Below are positions 33,856 through 42,465 of a DNA stretch of 64,000 nt, piece by piece. The notes beneath the pieces were generated by a model. The model saw only the letters and a list, made by a program, of their open reading frames with translations, did not search any database and had not been told where the DNA came from. Origin of the DNA: Breoghania corrubedonensis. Its GTDB lineage: Bacteria > Pseudomonadota > Alphaproteobacteria > Rhizobiales > Stappiaceae. Made by a program: the position numbers and the translations under genes. The stretch's first letter is position 1, and each line of letters starts with the position of its first letter. The DNA lies in the NCBI RefSeq assembly GCF_003053845.1, contig NZ_QAYG01000001.1, forward strand, positions 1-64,000, read 5' to 3'.

Positions 33856-34250
33856 GGCAGGCGCGAGAGAACGGATCCGGACGCGGCGCCCTTGCGGCGA
33901 CCACCCTTGCGGCATCGGTCCTTGCGGCATCAATCCTTGTCATGGGCGCGGTGGGGCCGGCTGCGGCGAACGACTATCCGACCGTGGCCGTCGCCGATTA
34001 CGTGATGGGCTGCATGGCCGCCAACGGCGAGACGCCGAACGCGCTGCGCCAGTGCGCCTGTTCCATCGACGTCGTCGCCTCGCTTCTCTCCTATGACGAC
34101 TACACGCAGGCCGAAACGGTGCTGCGCATGCGGCAGGTGAGCGGCGGCGGCGAGAAGATGGCGCTCTTCCGCGAAACGCCGGCAACGAAGGTGATGGTCG
34201 ACCGCCTGCGCCGCGCGCAGGTCGAGGCCGAGGTGCGGTGTTTCTTCTGA
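33852..34250 (+). CDS. small exported cysteine-containing protein of unknown function
   Basis: A 132-residue protein with a long alanine-rich signal region (ALAATTLAASVLAASILVMGAVGPAAAND). The mature domain YVMGCMAANGETPNALRQCACSIDVVASLLSYDDYTQAETVLRMRQ has three clustered cysteines (C-x13-C-x-C spacing) and a final one in EVRCFF, suggesting disulfides or a cofactor/metal site. The signal contains three near-identical LAA(S/T)xLAAS units. It is last in the exported-protein operon. No family is recognised with confidence. Confidence 0.75.
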   Translation: MRQARENGSGRGALAATTLAASVLAASILVMGAVGPAAANDYPTVAVADYVMGCMAANGETPNALRQCACSIDVVASLLSYDDYTQAETVLRMRQVSGGGEKMALFRETPATKVMVDRLRRAQVEAEVRCFF

Positions 34251-34344
34251 CGTGTCTGGCCGGAAATGGCGTCAGGTTGTGCGCTTTGATCTCTCCCGTG
34301 ATCCCGAGCTTCGCCGCCCGCTCCCCGGTTCGCCCCTTCCTCCA

Positions 34345-34454
34345 CTTGTCATTCCCGCGAAGGCGGGAATCCAGTAACCACAGGATCCGGCCGCAGCGCA
34401 CGAGCCTCCGACGCCCCTGAAATGCTGGATCCCCGCCTGCGCGAGGATGACAAG
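34345..34454. repeat. intergenic inverted-repeat element, copy C
   Basis: Ends CTTGTCATTCCCGCGAAGGC and the near-complement at 34435-34454 form a terminal inverted repeat of about 28 bases with a few mismatches. CCCGCGAAGGCGGGAATCCAG and CTGGATCCCCGCCTGCGCG also face each other internally. This belongs to a common intergenic repeat style in Alphaproteobacteria. The rest of the 379-base gap (34251-34629) shows no gene. Confidence 0.72.
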
Positions 34455-34629
34455 CGGCGATGGAGGGAATCCCCAACCCGATACCACATCCGGGCAGACC
34501 TCCGAAAAACCGGCATGGATTTGACATGACGCCTTTCGCGACATCCTATCCCGGCATGGCGGAAACGTCCGATTTGGCCACGAACGTGTCGCCGGCGAAC
34601 ATCGCCCATCGATAGACAGGAGACGAGCC

Positions 34630-35022
34630 ATGGACCGCCTCACGGGCGGGTGCTTTTGCGGGGATGTCCGGATCACGGCGACGGGGCGCCCGTTCAGGGT
34701 CGGCCTGTGCCATTGCCTCGACTGCCGAAAGCACCACGGCGCCCTCTTTCACGCCTCTGCCGTGTTCCCTAAGGCCGCGGTCACGGTCGAGGGCGAGACC
34801 CGCGACTTTGCCGGCAGGTTCTTCTGCCCGCGTTGCGGCTCGTCCGTCTTCTCGCGATCGGGCGACGAGATCGAGGTCCATCTGGGCGCACTCGACAGCC
34901 CGGACCTGTTCCAGCCGACCTATGAACTGTGGACCATCCGGCGCGAGAGCTGGTTGCCGCCCTTTCCCCTCGCAATGCGCTACGAGCGCGACCGCGAAGG
35001 CACGGAGCGCGCGCAGGAGTAG
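34630..35022 (+). CDS. GFA family (CENP-V/GFA) zinc protein
   Basis: A 130-residue GFA-domain protein. Zinc-binding cysteines appear in GGCFCGDV, CHCLDCRKHHGA and FFCPRCGSSVF, the full family set. The founding member (Paracoccus Gfa) was named glutathione-dependent formaldehyde-activating enzyme, so its place next to formaldehyde oxidation genes is suggestive. However, most GFA paralogues have unknown reactions and the original activity has been questioned. It appears monocistronic. Confidence 0.88.
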   Translation: MDRLTGGCFCGDVRITATGRPFRVGLCHCLDCRKHHGALFHASAVFPKAAVTVEGETRDFAGRFFCPRCGSSVFSRSGDEIEVHLGALDSPDLFQPTYELWTIRRESWLPPFPLAMRYERDREGTERAQE

Positions 35023-35208
35023 GGCGCGCCGGGGGGACCGGACACGTCCGGCGGTGCGGGCGCCGTCTCAGCCTCCCCGTAGCACTACAGTATTGCAGCC
35101 AAGTCCTTTTTCGCGCGCTAGACTTTGCGTCACGATCGCGATCGTCGATCGATGCCGACAACGAGCCGGAAAAGGCGTGAGCCTTGAGCGGCGCCCCGGG
35201 GAGCGAAC

Positions 35209-36387
35209 GTGGCCATGTCCATTGCCGAGGCCGACATCACGCGCGAGACACGAGCGCCCGTCGTCTGCCGGGCCTGGTCGAAATCGCGCAACCCGGCCCG
35301 CATGCTGGAGGAACTGAAGCAGGGGCTGGGCGCGTGCAATCCCGCACTGATCGCGCTCTTCGTCTCCTCCAACCTGCCTTACGAGGACGTTGTCGCCCCG
35401 CTTGCCGCCGCCTACCCTCAAGCCGAGCTCGTAGGCTGCACCACAGCCGGCAGCCTCACCTCGTCCTATTACGAAGGCGACGGCGCGGTCGCCGTTGCCT
35501 TTGACCGATCGGCATTCTCCTTCGAGATCTGCCTGTTGCAGAAGCTCGGCGCCTTTTCCATGGCCGCTGCCGGCGAGGCGATCGAGGCGGCCTATTTCCA
35601 GTTGCTGCGCAAGCTCGATCCGGACCAGCAGAACTTCTTCGCCATGCTGCTCGTCGACGGGCTGTCGCGGCGCGAGGAAGAGATCGCCGCCTCCACCTAT
35701 GCCGCCCTCGACGAAGTTCCGATCTTCGGCGCATCGGCCGGCGACAATCTCAATTTCGACACCACCCAGATCTTCCTGAACGGACGGGTGCTGGAGGATT
35801 CCGCACTGGTGGTGCTGGGCGCCTCGTCGCGGCCCGTGGAGGTGTTCAAGCTGGAGCACTTCCGCCCGACCGAGGACCGCGTCGTGGTCACCAGTGCCGA
35901 TCCCGAACGCCGGATCGTCTGGTCGATCAACGCGGAGCCGGCAGCCGACGAATACGCCCGCCTCATCGGCGCAGATGTGGCCGCTCTCACGCCGGAGATA
36001 TTCGCCGCCAATCCGCTGCTCGTGCGCGTCGGCGGCGAATATCACGTGCGCGCGATCCAGAAGGTCACCTCAGACGGCGCGCTGCATTTTTTCTGTGCGA
36101 TAGACGAGGGCATCGTGCTCACCCTCGCCCATCCGGAGGACATGCGCGACAATCTCTCCGAGCACATGGCGCGGCTTTCGCAGCGAATCGGCGGCGTGGA
36201 AGCGGCGCTGTGCTTCGACTGCATCCTGCGGCGGCTCGAGGCGGAGCGTCTCGGCATTACCGGCGACCTCATCGACATTTTCGACAAGTTTCGCATGATC
36301 GGCTTCAACACCTATGGCGAGCAGTACCGTTTCCTGCATCTGAGCCAGACGCTGACAGGGCTCGCCATCGGCGGGGCGCGAACATGA
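35209..36387 (+). CDS. FIST domain sensor protein (NosP-like)
   Basis: A 392-residue protein with FIST_N (LIALFVSSNLPYEDVVAPLAAAYPQAELVGCTTAG; AVAVAFDRSAFSFEICLL) and FIST_C (YARLIGADVAALTPEIFAANPLLVRVGGEYHVRAIQKV; GVEAALCFDCILRRLE) domains and no membrane segment. The C-terminal TYGEQYRFLHLSQTLTGLAIG is characteristic. In Pseudomonas aeruginosa a FIST protein, NosP, binds heme/NO and controls the adjacent hybrid kinase NahK (ErcS'). Here too the kinase gene follows directly with a four-base overlap. A GTG start with GGGGAG upstream is chosen. Ligand by analogy only. Confidence 0.87.
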   Translation: MAMSIAEADITRETRAPVVCRAWSKSRNPARMLEELKQGLGACNPALIALFVSSNLPYEDVVAPLAAAYPQAELVGCTTAGSLTSSYYEGDGAVAVAFDRSAFSFEICLLQKLGAFSMAAAGEAIEAAYFQLLRKLDPDQQNFFAMLLVDGLSRREEEIAASTYAALDEVPIFGASAGDNLNFDTTQIFLNGRVLEDSALVVLGASSRPVEVFKLEHFRPTEDRVVVTSADPERRIVWSINAEPAADEYARLIGADVAALTPEIFAANPLLVRVGGEYHVRAIQKVTSDGALHFFCAIDEGIVLTLAHPEDMRDNLSEHMARLSQRIGGVEAALCFDCILRRLEAERLGITGDLIDIFDKFRMIGFNTYGEQYRFLHLSQTLTGLAIGGART

Positions 36388-38720
36388 GTTCCCGCGAGCC
36401 CCCACCCCTCTCCCGCCGCCAGCTTCAGGAGCGCATGCGCGTGCTGGAGGTGGAGAACGTCAAGCTCCGGACCATCCGCGATGCGCTGATCCGGCAGGTC
36501 GACCGCAGCCACGATTTCACCGGCAACGCCTTCAAGCTTTTCCAGTCGGTAGCGGAACTCGAGACCAACGTGGAAAAGCGCATCCAGCGCGTGGCGCGCG
36601 CAATGAACGAGGCAAAGGTCGCACGCCGGCAATTGCAGCAGGCAATCGACTCCATCGGCGAGGGCTTCATTCTCTACGACACCGACGACCGGATCGTGCT
36701 GTGCAACCGCCGCTACCGTGATTTCTTCCCGGCCCTTGCCGATATCCTCGTACCGGGCACCCATTTCAACGAGATCGTGGGCCGGGCGGCGGAGACGGGC
36801 GCGATCGTGGAGGCTGTTACCGACCCCCAGGCCTGGCTGGCGGCGCGCGTCGAGCGGCACCGGCGCAAGCACTGCCAGTTCCAGCAACTGCTGTCCGACG
36901 GCCGCTGGATCCAGATCAGCGAGCGCGATACGGAGGAAGGCGGACGCGTCGTCATCGTCTCCGAGATCACACACTTCAAGCGCCTGCAGGAGGCGCGGCG
37001 GCTCAACGACATGGCCAAGCAGTCGGACCTGCTGGTCGCCACTGTCGCCTCGATCGCGCAAGGAGTCGTGGTCTTCGATGCGGAACTCAGGCTCGTCACC
37101 TGGAATTCGCAGGCGGCGATGCTCTTGAACCTTCCTTATGTCGACATGCACCCCGGCCTGGGGGTGCGCGAGCTTCTGCGCCTCGTATGGAGCCACGGAG
37201 CTCGTATTCCCCGGGCCCGCAAGGACGAGGCGCGGACCTGGGTGACCAGCGTCGACCAGCGCTATCCGCTCCGGCTCGAGATTTCCTATCGCGGCGGACG
37301 GGTTGTGGCCGCCAATTTCCGCTCCATGCCGGATGACGGTTTCGTCATCACGCTCACCGACGTCACCGCCCAGAACGAGGCTGCCCGACTGCTGGAGCGT
37401 TCCAAGGAGGAGCTGGAACGGCGCGTGGAAGAGCGCACCAGCGCGCTCACCCAGCTCAACACCGCGCTTCACGACGAGGTACGCCGGCACGAGGCGACCG
37501 CGAAGGATCTGGAGCGTGCGCGGCGGGCAGCCGAAATGGCGAACCTGTCGAAGACCCGCTTCCTGGCGGCCGCCAGCCACGATCTGTTGCAGCCGCTCAA
37601 CGCGGCGCGGCTCTATCTTTCCGCGCTCGACAGCGCCAGCTTCGTTTCCGCCGAGGCGCGCGAACTGCTCAGCAACGTCACGCAGGCCTTTCATTCGACC
37701 GAGGACCTGCTGAGCGCGCTGCTGGATATTTCGAAGATGGATGCCGGTGGCTACGAGCCGCAGCTTGCCGATATCGCCGTGGGCGACCTGTTCCGCACGC
37801 TGGAGACCGAGTTCGGCGCGCTGGCGCGGCAGGGCAAGCTGAAGCTCACCGTGGTTCCCTCTTCCGCCATCGTGCGCTCCGACCCGCATCTGCTGCGCCG
37901 GATCGTGCAGAATTTCCTGTCGAACGCGCTGAAATACACCTCTTCCGGCGCCATCGTGCTGGGGGTGCGCAAGCGCGGCGATACGGTGGCGCTGGAAATC
38001 CACGACACCGGGCCCGGTATCGCCCGAGAGCATCACCAGATGATCTTCGAGGAATTCCGCCGCGCCTCGATTGGCGGAGAGACGCGGCCGGGCGGGCTCG
38101 GGCTGGGACTTGCCATCGTCAAGCGGGCGGCGGGGCTCTTGTCGCACGAGATCGAACTGGATTCAGAGCCCGGCCGCGGATCGCGCTTCGCCGTGATCGT
38201 GCCGCTGGCACCCGAACGGCCGGCAGCGGAGCCAAAAGCCGTCACGGATCGTAACGCCGGCCCGGAAGACGCCGCCGACAACGACCGGGAACAGGGCCCC
38301 CTCTTCGTTTTGGAAAACGACAGTGACGTCGCCAATGCGATGGTTCGCCTGCTGAATGCCTGGCAGATGGACTGCGTTACGGCACCAAGCTATCCGGCAT
38401 TGCTGAGACGGGCCCGGCAGGAAGGGCTGGTGCCGCGCGCGATCATCGCCGACCTGCATCTGGACGGGGATGTCGACGGGATCGACGCGATCATCCTTCT
38501 GCAAGCGCATCTCGGCCGGCAGGTGCCCGGCATTCTGATCACCGCCGACCGCTCGCAGGAGATCCGCCGGCGCGCGGCGGACAAGTCCATCGAGTATTTC
38601 TCAAAGCCCGTGAAGCCCGGCCAGTTGCGCGCCTATCTCGCTCACCTGTCGGCGGCGAGCTCCGCGACCGGCCTGGAAGCCGACCCGGAAATCGAGTTGG
38701 AAACCGGCCCGATCGCCTGA
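36384..38720 (+). CDS. soluble hybrid histidine kinase (NahK/ErcS'-like)
   Basis: A 778-residue cytoplasmic hybrid kinase with no transmembrane helices. Order: coiled-coil N-terminus (about 10-90), a PAS domain (QAIDSIGEGFILYDTDDRIVLCN, about 85-200), a second PAS (ATVASIAQGVVVFDAELRLVTWN, about 218-335), coiled coil, HisKA with H399 (LAAASHDLLQPLN), HATPase (N-box QNFLSNALKYT, G1 DTGPGI, G2 GGLGLGLAI), and a C-terminal receiver with D690 (IIADLHLDG). It probably phosphorylates the LuxR regulator encoded convergently downstream, as in Pseudomonas quinoprotein ethanol oxidation control. Its last 79 bases overlap that gene on the opposite strand. Confidence 0.92.
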   Translation: MSSREPPPLSRRQLQERMRVLEVENVKLRTIRDALIRQVDRSHDFTGNAFKLFQSVAELETNVEKRIQRVARAMNEAKVARRQLQQAIDSIGEGFILYDTDDRIVLCNRRYRDFFPALADILVPGTHFNEIVGRAAETGAIVEAVTDPQAWLAARVERHRRKHCQFQQLLSDGRWIQISERDTEEGGRVVIVSEITHFKRLQEARRLNDMAKQSDLLVATVASIAQGVVVFDAELRLVTWNSQAAMLLNLPYVDMHPGLGVRELLRLVWSHGARIPRARKDEARTWVTSVDQRYPLRLEISYRGGRVVAANFRSMPDDGFVITLTDVTAQNEAARLLERSKEELERRVEERTSALTQLNTALHDEVRRHEATAKDLERARRAAEMANLSKTRFLAAASHDLLQPLNAARLYLSALDSASFVSAEARELLSNVTQAFHSTEDLLSALLDISKMDAGGYEPQLADIAVGDLFRTLETEFGALARQGKLKLTVVPSSAIVRSDPHLLRRIVQNFLSNALKYTSSGAIVLGVRKRGDTVALEIHDTGPGIAREHHQMIFEEFRRASIGGETRPGGLGLGLAIVKRAAGLLSHEIELDSEPGRGSRFAVIVPLAPERPAAEPKAVTDRNAGPEDAADNDREQGPLFVLENDSDVANAMVRLLNAWQMDCVTAPSYPALLRRARQEGLVPRAIIADLHLDGDVDGIDAIILLQAHLGRQVPGILITADRSQEIRRRAADKSIEYFSKPVKPGQLRAYLAHLSAASSATGLEADPEIELETGPIA

Positions 38721-39346
38721 TCGAACACGCCACCTTGCGCCATCAGCACGGCCTGCATGCGCGAGGAGACGTCGAGCTTCTTCAAGATAGCCGAGACGTG
38801 TGCCTTCACCGTGCTCTCGCTGATCGAGAGCTCATAGGCGATCTGCTTGTTCAGGAGCCCCTCGCCGAGCATCCGCAAGACGACCGATTGCTGCGGGGTC
38901 AGGGTGCGGATTGCCCCGACGGCGTCGTCGCGCTCACGACCGCGAAGCGTGCGCACCCCGAGCGGCGACGAGAAGACCGTTTCGCCGGCCAGAACGGAGC
39001 TGACCGCATCGACAATTTCCGCCGCACTCGCCTTCTTGTTGAGGAAACCCAGCGCACCGTGGCTGGACACGAGTTGCGCAAGTCGCGCGTCCTCAAGGCC
39101 GGACAGAACCAGCACCGGCACGCGCGGTGCCGCGCCGCGAAGCTGGCTCAGCCCCTGGAACCCGTCGACATCGGGCAGTTTCAGGTCAAGCAGGACGAGA
39201 TCGATATCGTCGCGTTCCTTGACGATGGCCATGGCTTCGGCACCGGAATGAGCCTGGATCACACGGCAATCGGTGATCTCGCCCGTCAACGTGGCTTCAA
39301 GCGCCGAACAGACAAGTGGATGATCATCCACGATAAGAATAATCAT
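38642..39346 (-). CDS. LuxR/NarL family response regulator (ErbR/AgmR-like)
   Basis: A 234-residue two-domain regulator: receiver with D54 (LVLLDLKLPDVDGF) and the conserved SGLED and NKKAS positions, then a LuxR helix-turn-helix (LTPQQSVVLRMLGEGLLNKQIAYELSISESTVKAHVSAILKKLDV). The chosen start MIILIVDDHPLV has GAGGGG seven bases upstream. It resembles the AgmR/ErbR regulators that activate PQQ alcohol dehydrogenase genes. Convergent with the hybrid kinase and overlapping its coding end by 79 bases, so antisense effects between the partners are possible. Confidence 0.9.
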   Translation of the reverse strand: MIILIVDDHPLVCSALEATLTGEITDCRVIQAHSGAEAMAIVKERDDIDLVLLDLKLPDVDGFQGLSQLRGAAPRVPVLVLSGLEDARLAQLVSSHGALGFLNKKASAAEIVDAVSSVLAGETVFSSPLGVRTLRGRERDDAVGAIRTLTPQQSVVLRMLGEGLLNKQIAYELSISESTVKAHVSAILKKLDVSSRMQAVLMAQGGVFDQAIGPVSNSISGSASRPVAELAADR

Positions 39347-39784
39347 GAAATCGCCCCTCCCAAGGCGTCCGCTCAAATCACACGCGGAACTGCATTATCA
39401 TTGGCGACAGGATAGGGCTTCGCCGCCTTGCGACGCAAGCGCTGACACACTCGGTACGGGTGCCGACGATAAGGATGAGGGGCGGCGCGCGCACCCGTGA
39501 CGAACCATAGAGACAAATGTCAGGCGCCGGATACCACACTGTGCCTTCGAGGACGCAGTTCGGCGCGAAAATGCCGGAAATTCAGGCGCCCCCCTGCGAC
39601 ATCGACGCGTTTTAGGCTATTAGTTCTCTTCGATTCGGATGACGCCGTTCGACGGGTCCTTGCCCGTGCGTATGTTTGAAGCGGTGCGACCGGCCCGCCG
39701 GTGCGGTATTCCGGATCCGTTTTCACTGGCGTTCAAGTTCCCACTGGCGTTCAGGTTTCTTTCGGCAGAGGTCGGGATTTTCAG
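39347..39784. promoter_or_regulatory. divergent intergenic region between the LuxR regulator and DUF1402 genes
   Basis: This stretch of about 440 bases has no supported gene. It holds promoters for both flanking genes. A short tandem direct repeat, CACTGGCGTTCA at 39724 and again at 39742 (18-base period), lies just before the DUF1402 gene start and could be a regulator site or replication slippage. Confidence 0.4.
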
Positions 39785-40807
39785 ATGCGGCTTTCGAGAC
39801 TTTGTCAGGCCTTGCAAACGGCGCGCGTATGCTTCTTGCGGTCAGCCGTTGCGGGCAGCCTCCTCCTTGCGCTCGTCGCCGCTTCCATGTTCGCGCCATC
39901 GGCTTCGCAGGCCGGCGGCCTGACCGATGTGCCGACAGGCAACCGAAACGCCACGCAGCCCAACATTCCCTTCGCCTCCGCCCGGCGCACGGCCGCGCTC
40001 AAATCCAGCTACGATCGGAAATTCGAGAAGGTGCTCGGCGTCCTCAGGCGTGACAGGAGACTGCTTTCGTCGATCAAGCAGGTGGCGGCGCGCTACAAGA
40101 TCGATCCCGTCCACATGATCGGGGCGATCGTCGGCGAGCATACCTACAATTACGACACGCTCGACAGCGCCCAGGGCTACTACATCAAGGCGGCCGCGTA
40201 TGCGGGCCTCGATATCAGCTTCCAGTACGGCAAGGAGCCGGTGGAGGCATTCGTCAAGCGCAAGCAGTTTGCCCGCTGCCATTCCGACAAGATGCAGCGC
40301 AACAGCAACGTGAAATGGTCGTGCTACGAGCGCGTCTGGAACAACAGCTTCCGAGGCCGGACGGTCGACACCGTCAGCTACCCCAACCAGACCTTCAACC
40401 AGACCTTCTTCCAGCCGCTTTTTGCCGGCCAGAGTTTCGGTCTCGGCCAGTTGACGCCCCTGACCATCCTCAAGATGTCCGACCGGGTGCACAAGGTCAG
40501 CGGCTTTGAGAAGCTGGAGCCCTCCGACGCGCTGGAGATCTACCAGGCGGCGATGGACCCGGACAAATCGCTCCACTACATGGCGGCGGTCATCCAGGAT
40601 GCCATCGAGGCCTACAAGGACGTGGCGAAGGTCGATATCTCCACCAATCCCGGCATCACGGCGACGCTCTACAATGTGGGAGCGCCGTGGGAACGCGCGA
40701 TGCGCTACAATCGCGCCCGCCAACAGGGCAAGGTTCGCTGGCCGGAGGAGAACTATTACGGCTGGCTGGTCAACGACCGTCTGAAGGATCTTCAGGCGCT
40801 TCTCTGA
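39785..40807 (+). CDS. DUF1402 family exported protein
   Basis: A 340-residue protein with an N-terminal signal (SAVAGSLLLALVAASMFAPSASQAGG). The mature part (KFEKVLGVLRRDRRLLSSIKQVAARYKIDPVHMIGAIVGEHTYNYDTLDSAQGYYIKA; FAGQSFGLGQLTPLTILKMSD; ISTNPGITATLYNVG) matches DUF1402. It has a lysozyme-like look: a glutamate in GAIVGEHTYN, then GLGQL and an NPGITATLYNVG motif, as in lytic transglycosylases. A peptidoglycan role is therefore plausible but unproven. It stands alone between divergent and tandem genes. Confidence 0.82.
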   Translation: MRLSRLCQALQTARVCFLRSAVAGSLLLALVAASMFAPSASQAGGLTDVPTGNRNATQPNIPFASARRTAALKSSYDRKFEKVLGVLRRDRRLLSSIKQVAARYKIDPVHMIGAIVGEHTYNYDTLDSAQGYYIKAAAYAGLDISFQYGKEPVEAFVKRKQFARCHSDKMQRNSNVKWSCYERVWNNSFRGRTVDTVSYPNQTFNQTFFQPLFAGQSFGLGQLTPLTILKMSDRVHKVSGFEKLEPSDALEIYQAAMDPDKSLHYMAAVIQDAIEAYKDVAKVDISTNPGITATLYNVGAPWERAMRYNRARQQGKVRWPEENYYGWLVNDRLKDLQALL

Positions 40808-41039
40808 CACCGGCGCGGCCATATCCTCCATCGCTCTTTTCCCAAATCGGCCATCCTGAACCCGCCGGCCCGCGCGGCGCGCGAGCTTGCGCCTTCAAAA
40901 CAGGGTTCCCCGCAGCCCGCGTGGACAAGAGTCGGCGTGGTGCGCCTTGTCAGTCCTCCTCGCGCTGGCCTATGGTCGCCGCACCCTTACATCGTGGCAA
41001 TTTCAACAAGCCTCGAATACTGCGAACTGGAGGAAACTG

Positions 41040-42167
41040 ATGACCGAACCCGTCACCGGCGCGCCGTATCGCGCTGACCACGTCGGAAGTCTTCTGCGCC
41101 CCGACAGCGTCAAGGCCGCGCGCAAAGCCTTCTACGAAGACAAGTCGATTACCGCCGCCGACCTGAAAAAGGCAGAGGACGCGGCGATCATCGACGTCAT
41201 CAAGATGCAGGAAGAGATCGGGCTGAAGGCGGTTACCGACGGCGAATTCCGCCGCTCCTTCTGGCATTACGATTTCATGGGCGGTCTGTCGGGCTTCGAC
41301 CTCGACGAGCGCGCCGAGGGCGTGCAGTTCCACGGCGTGAAGCTGCGCCCGATTTTCCCGACGATCACCGGCAAGCTCGACTTTCCCGACGATCATCCGA
41401 TGATCGAGCACTACAAGTTCGTCGCTGCCAACACCAAGGTGCAGCCGAAGATCTCGATCCCCGGTCCGTCCTGCTGCCACTTCCGCACCGCGCCGGAGGA
41501 CATCGCGCCGGCCGAATACAAGGACCTTGATGTCCTCTTCGCCGATCTGGCGAAGACCTATGCCAAGGCTGTGAAGGCGTTCTACGCGGCCGGCTGCCGC
41601 TATCTGCAGATGGACGACATCTTCTTCGCCTATCTGTGCGATCCCAAGCACCGCGAGGACAAGAGGAAGCTCGGCCAGGATCCCGACTGGCTGATCGAGC
41701 GCTATGCCTGGATGATGAACGAGGCGATCAAGGACCGCCCGGCCGACATGAAGATCGGCATGCACCTGTGCCGGGGCAATTTCGTGTCCACCTACGCGGC
41801 CGAAGGCGCCTACGATCTGGCCGCCGACGCGATCTTCAACAAGACCGGCATCGACATCTATTTCATGGAATACGATTCCGAGCGCGCGGGCTCGCTGGAG
41901 CCGCTGAAGCTGCTGCCCAAGGGCAACAAGCGCGTGCTGCCGGGCTTCATCACGACGAAGACGCCGGAGCTGGAAAGCCTCGACGACCTGAAACGCAAGT
42001 TCGACGAGGCCGGCAAGTACTGCGACATCAACCAGCTCGGCATCGCCCCGCAATGCGGCTTTTCCTCGACGGAGGAAGGCAACAAGATCACCATGGACGA
42101 CCAGAAGAAGAAGCTGGAGCTGGTGGTCAAGACGGCCGAGGCGATCTGGGGCGGCGTGGACAAGTAA
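41040..42167 (+). CDS. half-length MetE-type (B12-independent) methyltransferase
   Basis: A 375-residue protein equivalent to the C-terminal catalytic barrel of cobalamin-independent methionine synthase; the N-terminal half of full MetE (about 750 residues) is absent. It starts with YRADHVGSLLRP and carries QMDDIFFAYLC, the zinc-site motif MHLCRGNF (His, Cys) and the downstream Cys in APQCGFSS. GGAGG precedes the ATG. Such core-MetE proteins transfer a methyl group to homocysteine or another thiol, with donors that vary. I saw no riboswitch in the leader (40808-41039). A hairpin terminator follows. Confidence 0.88.
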   Translation: MTEPVTGAPYRADHVGSLLRPDSVKAARKAFYEDKSITAADLKKAEDAAIIDVIKMQEEIGLKAVTDGEFRRSFWHYDFMGGLSGFDLDERAEGVQFHGVKLRPIFPTITGKLDFPDDHPMIEHYKFVAANTKVQPKISIPGPSCCHFRTAPEDIAPAEYKDLDVLFADLAKTYAKAVKAFYAAGCRYLQMDDIFFAYLCDPKHREDKRKLGQDPDWLIERYAWMMNEAIKDRPADMKIGMHLCRGNFVSTYAAEGAYDLAADAIFNKTGIDIYFMEYDSERAGSLEPLKLLPKGNKRVLPGFITTKTPELESLDDLKRKFDEAGKYCDINQLGIAPQCGFSSTEEGNKITMDDQKKKLELVVKTAEAIWGGVDK

Positions 42168-42199
42168 GCCGCTGGTTGGATTTGGCTGAGAAGATGTGA

Positions 42200-42233
42200 G
42201 CGACCCCTGCCGGGAGGTGGGGGCCGTTTTTTT
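42200..42233 (+). terminator. intrinsic terminator after the MetE-type gene
   Basis: A GC-rich imperfect hairpin (CGACCCC facing GGGGGCCG) runs straight into TTTTTTT, about 35 bases after the stop codon, a standard Rho-independent terminator. Confidence 0.75.
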
Positions 42234-42465
42234 GTGGGGAGGGCAGAAATGGGGCCGGAAGCAGACTGGCTAATTTCGGCTTGGAATTCGCGATGACTGC
42301 CGATTGGAAGCCATACTCGTCAATTCATCCCGTTGGGCCGTTCCAGCACATAACCGCGCTGCCCAAAAGCGGACATGAATCTGCGGGCCGCTATCGGTTT
42401 GAACCGGGTCGTGCCCCGCGAAGCGACTGTTCGGCGTACAGGCTTAAGCGGCTATTGGTTGCTGA

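Noticed and set aside
35038-35200. Possible extra small gene between GFA and FIST genes
   Set aside because: Short frames lack signals; the segment is best read as the FIST-kinase promoter region.
36312-38147. 611-codon open frame antisense to the hybrid kinase gene
   Set aside because: The plus-strand kinase has all domain motifs; the antisense product has none.
40808-41039. Possible cobalamin or SAM riboswitch before the MetE-type gene
   Set aside because: I looked for the B12-box and SAM-II core sequences and long conserved stems and saw none.
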